Positions 1-10,900 are shown, counted from the first letter of the stretch. The stretch: 64,000 nucleotides of DNA from Hydra vulgaris (GCF_038396675.1 NC_088921.1:22586001-22650000), one strand, 5' to 3'. The notes: a model not told the origin generated them from the sequence alone. Made by a program: numbers and translations.

Positions 1-332
1 GAGTAACCAAGTCAGGTCTACCATTTGCTGTCTGACCTGGACATAAATTTTCAGTTATCTCTCGCTATTTTGGCTTGCAAACGAAAGTAATAAAAAGATC
101 TGGTTTACCATACTTTTTAATTATAGCCATAGCATCTTCAAAGTTTTCTTTTAAAGCTCTAGGACATCCTACATAAGTTGATGGCAAAGCTACATCACGT
201 CCTGGCCTTACATTATAATCATATCCAAGGTTGCTTACATGTTCGTGTGAGGCATTATTCTGCTCGCTTCTCAGTTTGTTTTGGTTATTTCTGATAAAAG
301 CAAGGCGCTGGCCTTCAATTTTAACATACGCA
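1..332 (-). pseudogene. Helitron Rep (Helitron_like_N) fragment, downstream part
   Basis: The reverse strand encodes the Rep N-terminal region of a Helitron: AYVKIEGQRLAFIRNNQNKL, then HEHVSNLGYDYNVRPG, then PSTYVGCPRALKENFEDAMA, then KKYGKPDLFITFVCKPK. This is the block before the HUH rolling-circle nuclease of Helitron RepHel proteins. One in-frame stop follows CKPK, so the copy is broken, and the frame runs off the left edge of the window. The upstream half of the same coding region resumes at 2594, on the far side of a 2.26-kb insertion. A related copy at 47941-49214 shows the uninterrupted sequence. Family assignment is strong; the extent of the element outside the window is unknown. Confidence 0.85.
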
Positions 333-349
333 CCCAGTAAACACAGATT

Positions 350-720
350 GGTTTAGAATTGGTCAATATTTAATCGAAATCGGTCGAAAAATAGATAAAA
401 CGTTTAGCGACCTATTATTGACTAAAAATTGACGCTTGATTTGAAATGTATATTTCAAACTTTATTATATATACGTTTACTAAACGTCGATTTAACGTTT
501 AGAATATCGACTTACATTAGTCAATATTGTAAACCTTTAATCGACCTTAATTAAACGTAAACATTTATAGATTTAAAATCTACGCTTTAAATCTTTTAAT
601 TTATACGTTTATTAAACGTCAATCAAACGTTTACAATATTGACTAATATAAGTTGTTATTCTAAACGTTTGATCGACGTTTAATAAACGTTTATTATATT
701 ATAATATAGCAATATAGCCA
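350..720. repeat. left subterminal array of ACGTTTA/TAAACGT motifs
   Basis: Many direct and inverted copies of TAAACGT/ACGTTTA occur at irregular spacing inside the left end of the 333-2593 element. Subterminal arrays of this kind are typical transposase-binding regions (inference). Confidence 0.7.
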
Positions 721-972
721 TTGGTCAGAAGACTCACATAACAGCTTATATCACGCGGTTTAAATAGGCATAATTAAAACGAAATAAAAAAAATTTTTAA
801 AAAATTACTTATTATTGGCTAAATAATTAATTTAAATGCGTTTACAAGATTCACTTCCTTGCAACAACTGAAAGCAAAACGACTGATTAATAAATAATAA
901 ACGAGTGTCGGAAGCTAAAAAGTTAAAAATCTCTTATCGCGACAATCTACCTTCCTAAATGCCAACAACTTA

Positions 973-1631
973 ATGGACTCAGATGTTTTAGAAATTATTG
1001 ATTGCAACATTGACACAGTTAAAAAATATGAGTTGCTGGTCTCTCGTTATGAAAGTCCTGCTGCAAGAACTTTTTTCGTAAGTTTTATAAACAGTTTAAA
1101 TTCATTTTGTAAGCGTTAGTTGGATAGTGTAGCAGTAGGTATTCATCTTTGCATTAATTAAGGTTTAATAAATAAATTTTTTAATTTTTTTAATTTAGAT
1201 GCATATTAGCTTAATTTAGTTACATTTGCTAAAGAAATTTGGTTGAACAGAGCTGGTAAAAGCCACTGCATATGATATGGCGCGACTTTCGAAATTTTCC
1301 ATGTTTATTTTTGTCAAAAATAAACATGGATGGTACAGGAAATTTTGGAAACTTCCATTCAGAAAATCCTTTATATGTAAAGTTGTTCTGTGTAATTCTA
1401 ATTTTATTTTATGAATGTACATTAAAATTATTTTAATTAAAATAGTTTTTTGCGGTTACAAATCAGGTTACGAAATAAGACAATCAGGAGACGAATATGA
1501 ATGATGATGTTGCCCAAGAACCGACGCCGATGAACAAAGAACTGGCGCACGATGAACAAGAACCGGCGCTTGATGAACATTCGTTGGACGGTATATTAGA
1601 AAGATTTTTGAGAAACCAGAGGACACAGTGA
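973..1631 (+). CDS. possible two-exon small ORF (82 residues) inside the CCCAGTAA element
   Basis: An ATG at 973 opens 35 codons beginning MDSDVLEIIDCNIDTVKKYE and ending ARTFF at 1077, directly followed by GTAAGT, a good donor. A possible acceptor (CAATCAG) ends at 1487. From 1488 a 47-codon frame runs to TGA at 1629-1631, beginning ETNMNDDVAQEPTPMNKELA and ending RFLRNQRTQ. The phases match (0/0), giving an acidic 82-residue product. The acceptor has a weak pyrimidine tract, and I recognise no domain. It could be the remains of an element-encoded or captured gene, or chance. Confidence 0.25.
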
Positions 1632-2045
1632 TCCAAAATACATTTTTATAAGTTTAATAATTTTGTTAGTAATCTTTAACTTAATACTAATGTAAACTTT
1701 TATTTTTTGCTAAATGAGATTAAATTTACAAAAAATATTTGTTTAGGTGCGTTCTTGCAAAATGGATTTTTTAAGACGTAAATTGATATTATAAATTTTC
1801 ACTGTAATATTGCTAGTGCGAAGGCATAATGGATAATACGAATAAATTTTTTAGAGTTATTGAAACAAACAAATATAGTTTAAGGACCCCCCCCTTCCCT
1901 CTGCTATTTGTAAGGTAAATCCAAACTATAGCGTATTTTATAAGTTTATAATGGGTATATATAGTATAAAAGTAGTAAATTATAAAAAGTTATAAATAAT
2001 ATAAAAGTATATAAAATATTTGTATATTTGGGAAAAGCATATAAA

Positions 2046-2047
<2 letters not shown>

Positions 2048-2125
<78 letters not shown>
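2048..2125. repeat. (TA)n microsatellite
   Basis: An uninterrupted TA dinucleotide tract of about 78 bp within the 333-2593 element, next to the right subterminal array. Confidence 0.95.
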
Positions 2126-2128
<3 letters not shown>

Positions 2129-2139
2129 GTTGGATTTAA

Positions 2140-2590
2140 TTAGATTTAAATCTAAACGATATACATACGTTTATTTGACTAAATCTAAACGTTAAAAATA
2201 CGTTCAATTAGACTACATCTAAACGATATACATACGTTTATTTGACTAAATCTAAACGTTAAATATACGTTCAATTAGACTACATCTAAACGCTTTATAT
2301 ACATTTATTAGACTAAATCTAAACACGTTTTAGACGTTTATTAGACTAAATCTAAACAATTTATATACGTTAATTGAACTACATCTAAACGCTTTATATA
2401 CGTATAATATACGCTTTATATGCCTTTATTAACCCTATAATAGACGTCGAAAATACGTTTTAATCTCGACGTTTTATGGAGGTTTGATCTAAACGTTAAT
2501 CTAGATTTCATTCTGAACGTATAATCGACCAAATCTAAACCCTTAATCTAAACGTTGTTTTGACGTTTAATAAACGTTTGCGTGCTTACT
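2140..2590. repeat. right subterminal array, about 33/67-bp units with AAATCTAAACG
   Basis: Tandem and dispersed copies of GACTAAATCTAAACGTTAAA-like units alternate with ACTACATCTAAACGATATAC-like units. One composite of about 67 bp is repeated at least twice, then decays towards the right terminus. Each unit carries ACGTTTA or TAAACGT, matching the left array in inverted orientation. Confidence 0.75.
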
Positions 2591-2593
2591 GGG

Positions 2594-2887
2594 CATCAAC
2601 AGCATATTGCTGAAACAGTTTTTTGCCATAAAAGAGTGAAGAAAAAAATTGCCTTACTGAAAGTTTATAATTGTAATACTGAGATAATGTAACTAGAATT
2701 GCCAAACCAAGTTCTCCTCATATGGGTTTGAATTATTTGCTGCTTGCCAAGCAGCATTTCTAGCATTTTGTTGGTTATTAATTTCATCTCGTCTAAGCTT
2801 CTCTCTTTTATTTCTACGACAATCAACTTGTCTATTAACATTTCCATTTTCTAAACTAATATCTGCTTCTAGCCTAATATCATCCAT
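2594..2887 (-). pseudogene. Helitron Rep fragment, N-terminal part (internal deletion)
   Basis: The reverse frame starts at ATG 2887 with MDDIRLEADISLENGNVNRQ and ends AANNSNPYEENLVWQF followed by a stop. The start matches the copy at 49214 (MDDIRLEADISLENGNVNRQ). After the stop (about 2690-2594) the sequence corresponds to the region around 48150-48260 of the other copy (FFLHSFMAKN...), so about 0.8 kb has been deleted between the N-terminus and the block before AYVKIEGQ. The element is degenerate, with stops and frameshifts. Confidence 0.75.
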
Positions 2888-4160
2888 TTAAACTTCACTT
2901 TTATTTGAAAGTAGTTATAAAAAATCTTAAACGAATCTCGAAGATTGTGATCTTTCCTATATAATTTTTTTCTACTCTAAATAACACACACGAATAATTT
3001 TTATATATAAAAAACTGTCATTTTAAAATAAATTATGCAATATTCTTATGACTTTAAAAAAATATATATATATATATATCAGATAGAAGATGTTTGAAAA
3101 AAAATTAACTTTATATAAGCAAATAATAATAAAAAAAGTTATTAAAAACCTGCAACTCTAATGATAAACATACTGCTAACAAAGAAAAATTAAAAAAAAA
3201 AACGTTGTAAATCCTTTTTTGCAAACTTTAACGTTATTTCTTTGAAAAAATTATTAGTGTACGTTTTTAAAAAATTCACAAAACTCTACAATATTTTGTT
3301 CTTCCATACCACATAAATACATCATCTGATAAATCTAAAATAAAAAATGTAACGAATAAGTAAATAAATGAGAAAAACATTACATACCAAAAAATAAAAA
3401 TCAATGTACCTTATAAAGAAAATCTGTTGCGATTAACCAGAGTAGTTGTTGTTAAATATTATTATTTCATGTTAGCTTTTATTAAATAATTTATGCTGGT
3501 AAATCATGATTCCAAAATATTTATAGCAAAATCATGTAATAAATAACGTTAAAGACAAAAATCAAATTGAGATAAACAATTTGTATATATGGCAAAATAA
3601 TTTGTCTTGGCTTTTAGATTTTTTGGCTTTTAAAGGATTTACAACGTTTTTTTTTTAATTTTTCTTTGTTAGCAGTATGTTTATCATTAGAGTTGCAGGT
3701 TTTTAATAACTTTTTAGAATGATTAATAGCAGTGATTTTAATAATAAAGTTACCTATTTATCATTTTTAACAATAGATACGAACGTGAAGGTAAGCCAAA
3801 TATCTATCAACTCAAATGATAACAAAAAACAACATCACAACAACACACAACAATAGTACACACCATAAGTTAATATAATATGTATATATCATAACTTAAG
3901 TAACATAACATTCATATTTAACAGAATATAAGTAACTACATTACGCAAAATGTTATTAAAATACATTATTATGTATTGTCAGAATAATTAAAAATAAAGG
4001 CTTTAAAATACCTAGACCTAAAGCAGTAACTGTTTGACACTAAACTCTGCCGTGTAACCTTCTGCTCTAAGTACATCACTTAGATTGGCAAGGTTGACAA
4101 ATCTTGCTCTACACGTTTACCATGTCAAAGCACTTTGAAGACATAGAAATAACATAATAT
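2888..4160 (-). mobile_element. Helitron 5' non-coding region
   Basis: This sequence upstream of the Rep start is shared with 49215-50100, including TAAGCCAAATATCTATCAAC and a segment near CAAGGTTGACAAATCTTGCTC. Similarity fades near 4160, close to the probable 5' terminus of the Helitron on the minus strand. This copy carries an extra inverted duplication (3138-3217 against 3631-3715) that the other copy lacks. No gene is seen. Confidence 0.55.
3138..3715. repeat. inverted repeat with about 80-bp arms in Helitron 5' region
   Basis: The arm at 3138-3217 (TTATTAAAAACCTGCAACTC onward through AACATACTGCTAACAAAG) returns reverse-complemented at 3631-3715, with a spacer of about 410 bp. The related Helitron copy has only the first arm plus a direct partial repeat near 49600. 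Confidence 0.7.
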
Positions 4161-4245
4161 AAACATACCCAATGGGCACGGGGCGTAAAAAAGACATCCT
4201 TTGGACGTCCAAGTGAAAAACTAGCTTCGGGATCATAGGGTTGAG

Positions 4246-4443
4246 GTTCTAGGTCCTTGGCCAGGGCAGATGGGACACCTCGACCCCATCAAAAACCTGT
4301 GGTATCTAACGAAACTAAAGATTGATAAAGGGAAACCACCAAATTTAGATAATCTTTGTACCATCATTACACGTGTGTGGTGCACAGATATAACTGTTGA
4401 TGTATGTAAAAATCTCTTAAGTTCGATTCCCGAGAATAGCTGA
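4246..4443 (+). pseudogene. Tc1-like transposase, C-terminal fragment
   Basis: The 65-codon frame from 4246 includes VLGPWPGQMGHLDPIKNLWY, a diverged version of the Tc1 signature WPxQSPDLNPIENLW that contains the third catalytic acidic position (here IK in place of IE). It is followed by a typical alpha-helical tail ending LLSSIPENS and a stop. The usual catalytic E is replaced by K, and everything upstream of the DDE third block is missing. The Tc1-type terminal repeat follows 160 bp downstream, so this is the 3' end of a truncated, inactive element. Confidence 0.75.
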
Positions 4444-4589
4444 AGTAATTAAGAATAAGGAACATTGTAGCAGATATTAGTGGTATGTAAAACTGAAATA
4501 AATTACTGTTACGTAATTTTAAACCATTTTTTGATTAACTGTGAGATGTGTTAGAGACACTGTGTCCATTTAAACTTTGACTTTGTTGA

Positions 4590-4625
4590 AAAAACATGAA
4601 TACAACAAACTTTTGGCCACACCTG
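4590..4625. mobile_element. Tc1-like terminal inverted repeat (3' end)
   Basis: ACAAACTTTTGGCCACACCTG followed by TA reads in reverse as CAGGTGTGGCCAAAAGTTTG, the usual end sequence of vertebrate/invertebrate Tc1-like elements. The TA target is immediately followed by a long (TA)n tract. Confidence 0.7.
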
Positions 4626-4960
<335 letters not shown>

Positions 4961-5143
4961 ATTATATTAAATATTGATGAAATAAATTAAACTACAAATA
5001 TCATTTTGTTAAATATTGATGAAATAAATTAAACTACAAATATCATTTTAGTAAATAAAGAATATTTTAACTCAAATGTGAAAGATGTGATCAAAGAGAT
5101 TGCATTTATACTCATAATGCTAATTATTTAACTCTTCTCTATA
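4961..5143. repeat. third copy of tetraspanin 3' flanking sequence
   Basis: About 115 bp (5028-5142) is identical, but for one base, to 7341-7454, the 3' side of tetraspanin A up to and including its stop codon. A 45-bp unit (TATTGATGAAATAAATTAAA onward) is also tandemly doubled at 4970-5050. The copy ends at a (TA)n tract and contains no other part of the gene. Confidence 0.85.
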
Positions 5144-5147
5144 TGTA

Positions 5148-5152
<5 letters not shown>

Positions 5153-5230
<78 letters not shown>
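5153..5230. repeat. (TA)n microsatellite
   Basis: TA tract of about 75 bp that abuts the third copy of the tetraspanin 3' flank. Confidence 0.95.
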
Positions 5231-5232
<2 letters not shown>

Positions 5233-5870
5233 ACTATTGAAGAATCATTCAACAACATTATTATTATTTAGAAATTAATTGCTAACATCTTTTTTATTCG
5301 GTAAGAAACTGTTTCGCAAGTGTTAAGGAACTGTTACAAAATAATTTTTTTCGCAAGTTGTTTTTCGTATAAGCGTTATTACGGAATTATTATTAATTTT
5401 TTTCGTATAATCCTTTACTGACGGTTAATTTGCGCATGTACAATTTCCGCCATAGTAAATTGAATTACGAAAGATAAAAATGCGAAATTTTCATTAGTTG
5501 TGCTTTGCTGCGAACAACCCTAGATGGAATACATGTTTTTTAATCTGCATTAGATAAGATTAAGGAGTAGGGAAGGGGGAGGGGGTGAGGATAATTTATC
5601 TTAGAGATTAAATTCTTTTTCCGACAGGGATTAAGTTCTTTTTCCGACAATCTCTTTTAAGGGGGTTTAATATATTTCGAAATAGATTAACTCCCACATT
5701 AACTTTTTACGCAATGAGAGTTTATTTATTATGGGGGTTATAATAAATGAACTCTCATTGCGTAAAAAGTTTTTCCGGATTTTTTTTCAAAGTACTTGTC
5801 TGATTAATGCCATTTCGTTGTTTATAAATGACGTCAATACAAATAAAAATCGAGATCGAGTTATAAACGT
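5231..5870. other. non-coding stretch with a hairpin at 5703-5771
   Basis: No gene seen. It contains a duplicated ATTAAxTTCTTTTTCCGACA unit (about 5608-5650), a G-rich run near 5575, and an inverted repeat whose arms carry CTTTTTACGCAATGAGAGTT around a TATGGGGGTTATA loop. Confidence 0.6.
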
Positions 5871-5873
5871 TAA

Positions 5874-6078
5874 GGATGGTCCATAAATTACGCAACGCTA
5901 AATTTTACTAAGAGGCAAAACAAAAAAGATCAGAAGTTTTCTCTCGCAGAGTCTTATATTTAACCAAAAATAAAAACAGCTCTTTAAGGCCACTGAAAAT
6001 TGGTGCGCAAAAGAGCAAATGATCTCCTACTTCTGTTTTTTGAATGTGCTTGGCATTGCGTAGTTTATGGACGAGTCT
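5874..6078. mobile_element. possible short MITE (GTCCATAAATTACGCAACGC ends)
   Basis: The left end GGTCCATAAATTACGCAACG and the right end, reversed as CGTCCATAAACTACGCAATG, form imperfect inverted repeats about 205 bp apart. A related single end (GTCCATAAATTACGTCAG) occurs at 38708. No clear target duplication is visible. No coding capacity. Confidence 0.45.
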
Positions 6079-6397
6079 AGACGTAGATAAAGACCTTATG
6101 CTATATTTGGGTTTACCATTTTGCAATTATCTTTATGAAGAAGTCTTTATAAAACATAAAATAACCGAAGAAAAATAACACGATCAATAAGCAACGCCGT
6201 CTAGTTCGCAAAAATTCTACTTAGCTAAAAAGCAACGCAATTCTAATTTATATCTATTACCTTATCTATAAGCTAATATTGGTGCTATGAATATAAGATG
6301 TGTGAATTTAAAAAACATTCTGATATTTGTTAAAAAGCAGGTTTTTCTAATAAAATCTTAAAACAACAAATACGAACTTTTGTTTGTTTTGAATTTA

Positions 6398-6570
6398 AGG
6401 CGAGTTTCCACTCATCCGTTTTTAAACGGGAAAGGGAAAGAAAAGAAAAAAATAATCACGTGAGCAGGCGTAATAAAAGTTTTTAGTTGTCCAAAGAAAA
6501 ACTGCGCATGCTCACGTGATTATTTTTCCTTTTCCTTTCCCGTTTAAAACGGATGAGTGGAAACTCACCT
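6398..6570. mobile_element. 173-bp palindromic MITE, TTA target duplication
   Basis: The left terminus AGGCGAGTTTCCACTCATCC and the right terminus reversed, AGGTGAGTTTCCACTCATCC, continue inward through AAACGGGAAAGG and AATAATCACGTGAGCA. The arms are about 75 bp around a 35-bp centre. TTA flanks both sides (6395-6397 and 6571-6573). Block B has the empty site (GGATTTAGTAAGC near 18150) with a single TTA. A 3-bp TWA duplication fits PIF/Harbinger (family knowledge). No coding capacity. Confidence 0.85.
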
Positions 6571-7450
6571 TTAGTATGCAAGAGTGCAAATAAATAAGAT
6601 TTCCCGGTAAATAAAAACGGTATATTAATGGAAATATTACGGTATATTAATGGAAATATTACGGTAAAACAACAAAAGTTTTTTTTGTTAATATCTCGAG
6701 AAATGATTTGTGGTAATTTTAATAAACTCAAAACTTATTTTCTTATGTTTTTTTATAAATAAACACAACTTGTCTCAGCACTTAGGAATTCCTTTAAAAA
6801 GGAAATAAAAAAACATCGAGTCATTAAGTTTCTTTAAAACAGTACTTTTTAGACATAAGAGACATACTCCTATTTTAAAATATTATATTGTCAATAAAAG
6901 TAATTTATCCTATTTGAATGACTACAAATGATTATATTGTAATTTTTAATACAAATACTCATTTATGAGATTGTTAGATATATGGCTTTGTTTTTAAGTT
7001 TTTTGTTTTATTTTTACTTCTGAGTTTTAATAATGAAAATTATTACAACTTTTTTTTTTAATCTCGTGTGAAAACTTACTGTAAAGTTGCAAAAAATTGG
7101 GTCTAATGATAAGACTGCAATCTTTTACTTGCTTCTGTCATTATTATAAGTTTATCTTATTTATATTTGTATAAATGAGATAAACTTATAATAACGGATA
7201 AATGTAGTTGTATTTACAAATCTATTATAGTTATCTATTAAAAGCGGTTGTTTTTGAATTGGATTTTAAAAACGTCGAGTGGGGTACGATTAAAATAACT
7301 ATAGATTAAAAAAATTCTTGGGATTTTTCAAAGTTGTTCATTAAACTACAAATATCATTTTAGTAAATAAAGAATATTTTAACTCAAATGTGAAAGATGT
7401 GATCAAAGAGATTGCATTTATACTCATGATGCTAATTATTTAACTCTTCT

Positions 7451-8767
7451 CTATCGAAGGTTTCTGCGTAGCATTAGAGCGACAGATATTCCAAGTATCT
7501 GTAAAATAGAGGTTATGTAAAAAGTCATATTTATAAAGGCGTGTAGCAATCTTATTTAAGTAATGCAACTAAAATAAAAATAAATTAATAAAAAACTCTT
7601 TTCACCTGTATTAAAGCTATGCCGAATCCAACACCTCCAATTTCTAAAATATGACCATTTACAAATACTTTCCCTTTCGCAATACAACCCTAAAAATAAT
7701 TTAATTTCGAAAACAACGATGAATATTAAAATGATTTTAATTTCCATAACTTTAAGCGATTTAGTTTGTAATGGATACCTCAGAATAAGTAGAATTAGGT
7801 AAAGAAGGAATGTCTATCGCAACATTGCAACTAGGCACATTTTTGGCACAACAACTATTTGGTACTACTATGTGTGGAGTTGTATCATTTTCATTTTTTT
7901 TAATGTTTTTATACCAAGTAGATGAGCTCCAATCCATCGGTGTTTCTGCACCGCAACATTTTAGCTAAAATGGGAAGTATAAACAAAATAAAGAATGTTA
8001 AATGTTTTTTGTTTTTTTTTTATGCATAAAGTTTTGCTTGAACATAAAGTTAGTTTTTTTTGTAAAAAAAAGTAAACTTTTATGCTTACCTGTTTTTGTA
8101 TGTAATCTACGCTGTCAGTAAATCCTTTCTGAACAAAAGTTGAACCGCCATATTCCTTAATAACAGAATTCTTGATATTTGTTGCGACGCTTATTAACAC
8201 TTTATCTTTCTTCACATATGCGTAAATACCAGCAGCAATCTCCATTAAAAAGATGAGACTCAACAGAATCACATACTAATTAATGTAAAAAATTCAATGA
8301 TATAATTGGTAGTAAATGTGTAAATATGTAGCAAATACGTATCAATAGTAAGTTACTTACTGATGCCAACATAGTTTTATTTTCTTTTATTGCACCACAA
8401 CAACCAAGAAATCCAATTACCATTACAACTGCACCAGAGGCTATCAAAAGATTTGCTACGCTCAAAACGTAGCCATCATTGCCAAGTATACTACTCCAGT
8501 CTTTAGCTTTTATACGACTGTATATACCAACTCCTAACACTGCGGTTCCGCAACCCTGCGCAATAATAATATTTTTAATATACCAACCATAACAAAAAAA
8601 AGAAAAAGAAAAAAAAAAAAAACAATTATAATAAAAAAAAGTGTTCAGAAAAAATGATAAATAAACTTAATTGATTTTAATCAAAGACCTAGAATTCTTA
8701 CCCAAAATATGAAATTAAAAGCAAACAGAAGATACTTCACACACTTCATCCCACAAGAGAGTCCCAT
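7451..8767 (-). CDS. tetraspanin A, six exons, 254 residues
   Basis: Exons on the minus strand are 8767-8702, 8555-8361, 8275-8090, 7964-7779, 7689-7606 and 7498-7451 (stop TAG). All introns are GT-AG and phase 0. The protein starts MGLSCGMKCVKYLLFAFNFI and has four membrane segments. TM1 ends near TAVLGVGIY and TM2 holds ANLLIASGAVVMVIGFLGCC. TM3 carries the family Glu (LMEIAAGIYAYV), and TM4 is GVGFGIALIQILGISVALML. The large extracellular loop has the diagnostic CCG (LKCCGAETP), PNSCC and the late Cys in GCIAKGK. The tail is RRNLR. Tetraspanins organise membrane microdomains with integrins and other partners; here no partner can be inferred. Length is normal for the family. N-terminal and TM-proximal cysteines could be palmitoylated. 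Which subfamily is uncertain. Confidence 0.93.
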
Positions 8768-8921
8768 ATTTTATATATCCTAAAAGTGTGTTTTCTAAAT
8801 ATAAAATAGAATTGTATTAGATTATAAAATGATTGCTAGTAATTGTAGCTGTGTGAATAAATGCAAAATAAAGCAAAATTAAAAATTACGTTAAATAATG
8901 TTTCATATTGCATATATACTG

Positions 8922-9161
8922 TAGCCGTATCTCATCTCTCCCTCAAGCTTAACGGAGCTTTTGTCTGAAATTTCATTACAATATTTCTAAGTTAAGAAAT
9001 GACGAAAATTTATATAAATTCGTTAAAATAGAAATTACACCAAAATAAAACATTTATGTTTAAAAAATCATATTTTTAAATAAATTTTTTATTAATGTAA
9101 TTTAAAAGAAATTTTTGACTAACGCTCCGTTAAGCTTAACGGAGAGATGAGAATACGGCTA
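8922..9161. mobile_element. 240-bp MITE with CTG target duplication, copy 1
   Basis: The termini TAGCCGTATCTCATCTCTCC and (reversed) TAGCCGTATTCTCATCTCTC lead into CGTTAAGCTTAACGGAGC, itself a palindrome. CTG flanks both sides (8919-8921 and 9162-9164). Block B has no insertion at the same place (GTATAAATAATGTTTACC, near 24220). The 3-bp CTG duplication fits the CWG target of some PIF/Harbinger elements. A second copy, in the opposite direction, is at 58250-58490. Confidence 0.88.
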
Positions 9162-9164
9162 CTG

Positions 9165-10900
9165 TTTAACGTTACGTAAAAAATAAGCTAGAGTGCTTTA
9201 TTTACAGAAGTAATGTCTACGATAAGTTAAAGCAACATTTAAAAAATTGAGTTTGCTTTTACCTCTCAAAACTTTTTACCTAAGGTGTTAACATCAGGTG
9301 GCCGCCTAATTTTTGTTCAACATTTTCAAGGCGTATTTTAAATTACTATTATATGTATTAGTAAACTGCATCCGTGCATAAGAAGCAAATCAGGGTGATT
9401 ATAATACAATTATTTAACCATAGTAGAAACAATTACTAAACTGTAATAAAAAAAAATATATATGAAACATAAAATATATTATTATAAAAAATATAACGTC
9501 TATATAAAAAAATTAAAAGATTTTATCTTTATAATATATGGTTTAGTATATCTTTTTACGCTTCCTAATTTGTATTAACTTATTGTTTTCCACAAAATAC
9601 TTGAGGTAATTAAAATAATCTTTTCGAAACTGATAGTTTCACTTCTACTTACGTCCTTTGATAAATATATCTTGTACATCTTATTTAATAACTTTATTTA
9701 ACTTAGTATTTATATATTTTTAAAATTAAATAAATAAAAAGTGCTATAGTGAAATAAGAAATTATTTCAAAACTAAATTTGATTAGTTTACACATAATTA
9801 GTTTAATAAAAAAAGAATTTAAGAAGAAAACTCTAACTTTCTTAAATTAATTTCTGAAAAAATTGAGGACGGTGTCGTTGAATAAATAACATATTGTTTT
9901 GTAATTAGAAAATAATAGAAACCATAAAGAAATCATTTTCATTGATGACTAAATATTTGAATAATTTTTCAAAATAAAGTTTCTACCATATCGAGTTTTA
10001 AAAAGTTTAATTTATTGTGTAAAATTCAACCATTCTTCCTCCGTTTTTTCCTTCAACGTTAGCGGAGGCCTAAACAGCTTTTGATAAATGCTTTGCAGAA
10101 GATTGCCATAATTAGATCACCGTTCCACTTCTGAGAGAAGGATTCAATAACTATACTAATATTTACCAATAAATTTTAAATTTTTTAGTATAATCTCTTA
10201 GTATTCAAAAATTATGAATTTTAGGGGGTTACAAGTTTTACCTGATCATTGCATTCGAACACGGAAAGATAAATGATCAAAATTTGAAATCTATTGAAAA
10301 AAACAAACTTGATTGAGGCCAGTAAAAATTTTTTAATAACTAATTACTCTCATATTTTGAATTGCAAGGGGAAAAATTTGGATTTTTATTCCCAGATTTT
10401 AGTAATTAAAATTTTTCGCAAATTTATTTTACATAAGTATAAACATAAAAATGTTTAAAGTATGCTCCATGCCGAGGTGACTCTACGAATAAAATATTGG
10501 GGGAGGGGGGAAAAAGATGAATCATTAAAATGAACCGACTGGTTTCTTTAAAAAAAATCACCTTCTTTGGGAGGAAGAGGGATTTGGGGATGAGGAAGGA
10601 GGGGAGGTGAATTAACCCACCGTAAAATCGCCTCTGGCTCTATGCCTGGAAGTTATTAAAATAATAAAAAACGGTGTCGCAACCGGTTTATCGAACATTT
10701 ATTAGAGGTTTTTGATATTTCGCAGCAACTTGGAGATTAACTCCATGGATATTGGATCCCCACGGATAATAAAGTTACCTCAAACAAAGAGAATATTAAT
10801 CCAATAAAAGTCCGAATAACTGGGTATTTTAAGTTTCTTAAACAAACTCAAAATAATGTTTTTCAGTTATTCGAACCTATATTTATTCGAAACTTCAAAA
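9165..10900. other. upstream region of tetraspanin A, conserved in block B
   Basis: No gene. The stretch upstream of the start codon aligns along its length with 24230-26120, including GTAATGTCTACGATAAGTTT-like and CATAATTAGTTTAATAAAAA segments. Promoter elements probably lie here, but I cannot point to a specific one. Confidence 0.6.

Larger units (their letters stand above)
333..2593. mobile_element. 2.26-kb CCCAGTAA-ended element inserted in a Helitron
   Basis: The Helitron reading frame is cut exactly here. The left end reads CCCAGTAAACAC and the right end, reverse-complemented, reads CCCAGTAAGCAC: 12-bp terminal inverted repeats with one mismatch. The uninterrupted Helitron copy near 48150 shows the empty site and implies a 2-bp CA target duplication (331-332 and 2594-2595). 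Inside both ends lie dense arrays of AAACGTTTA-type palindromic motifs (about 350-720 and 2140-2590). The middle holds a (TA)n tract and a possible small two-exon ORF. I see no recognisable transposase, so this may be non-autonomous. The superfamily is not assigned. Confidence 0.75.
6240..10900. repeat. segmental duplication, block A
   Basis: From about 6240 to 10900 the sequence is collinear with about 17998-26120. Both blocks hold a tetraspanin gene with matching introns, downstream sequence (for example TCTAATTTATAT then TAATATTGGTGCTAT) and about 2 kb of upstream DNA (for example ACATAATTAGTTTAATAAAA). Block A lacks the hAT element and about 0.7 kb at 21862-22570 found in B, and carries two MITEs that B lacks. 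Confidence 0.85.
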
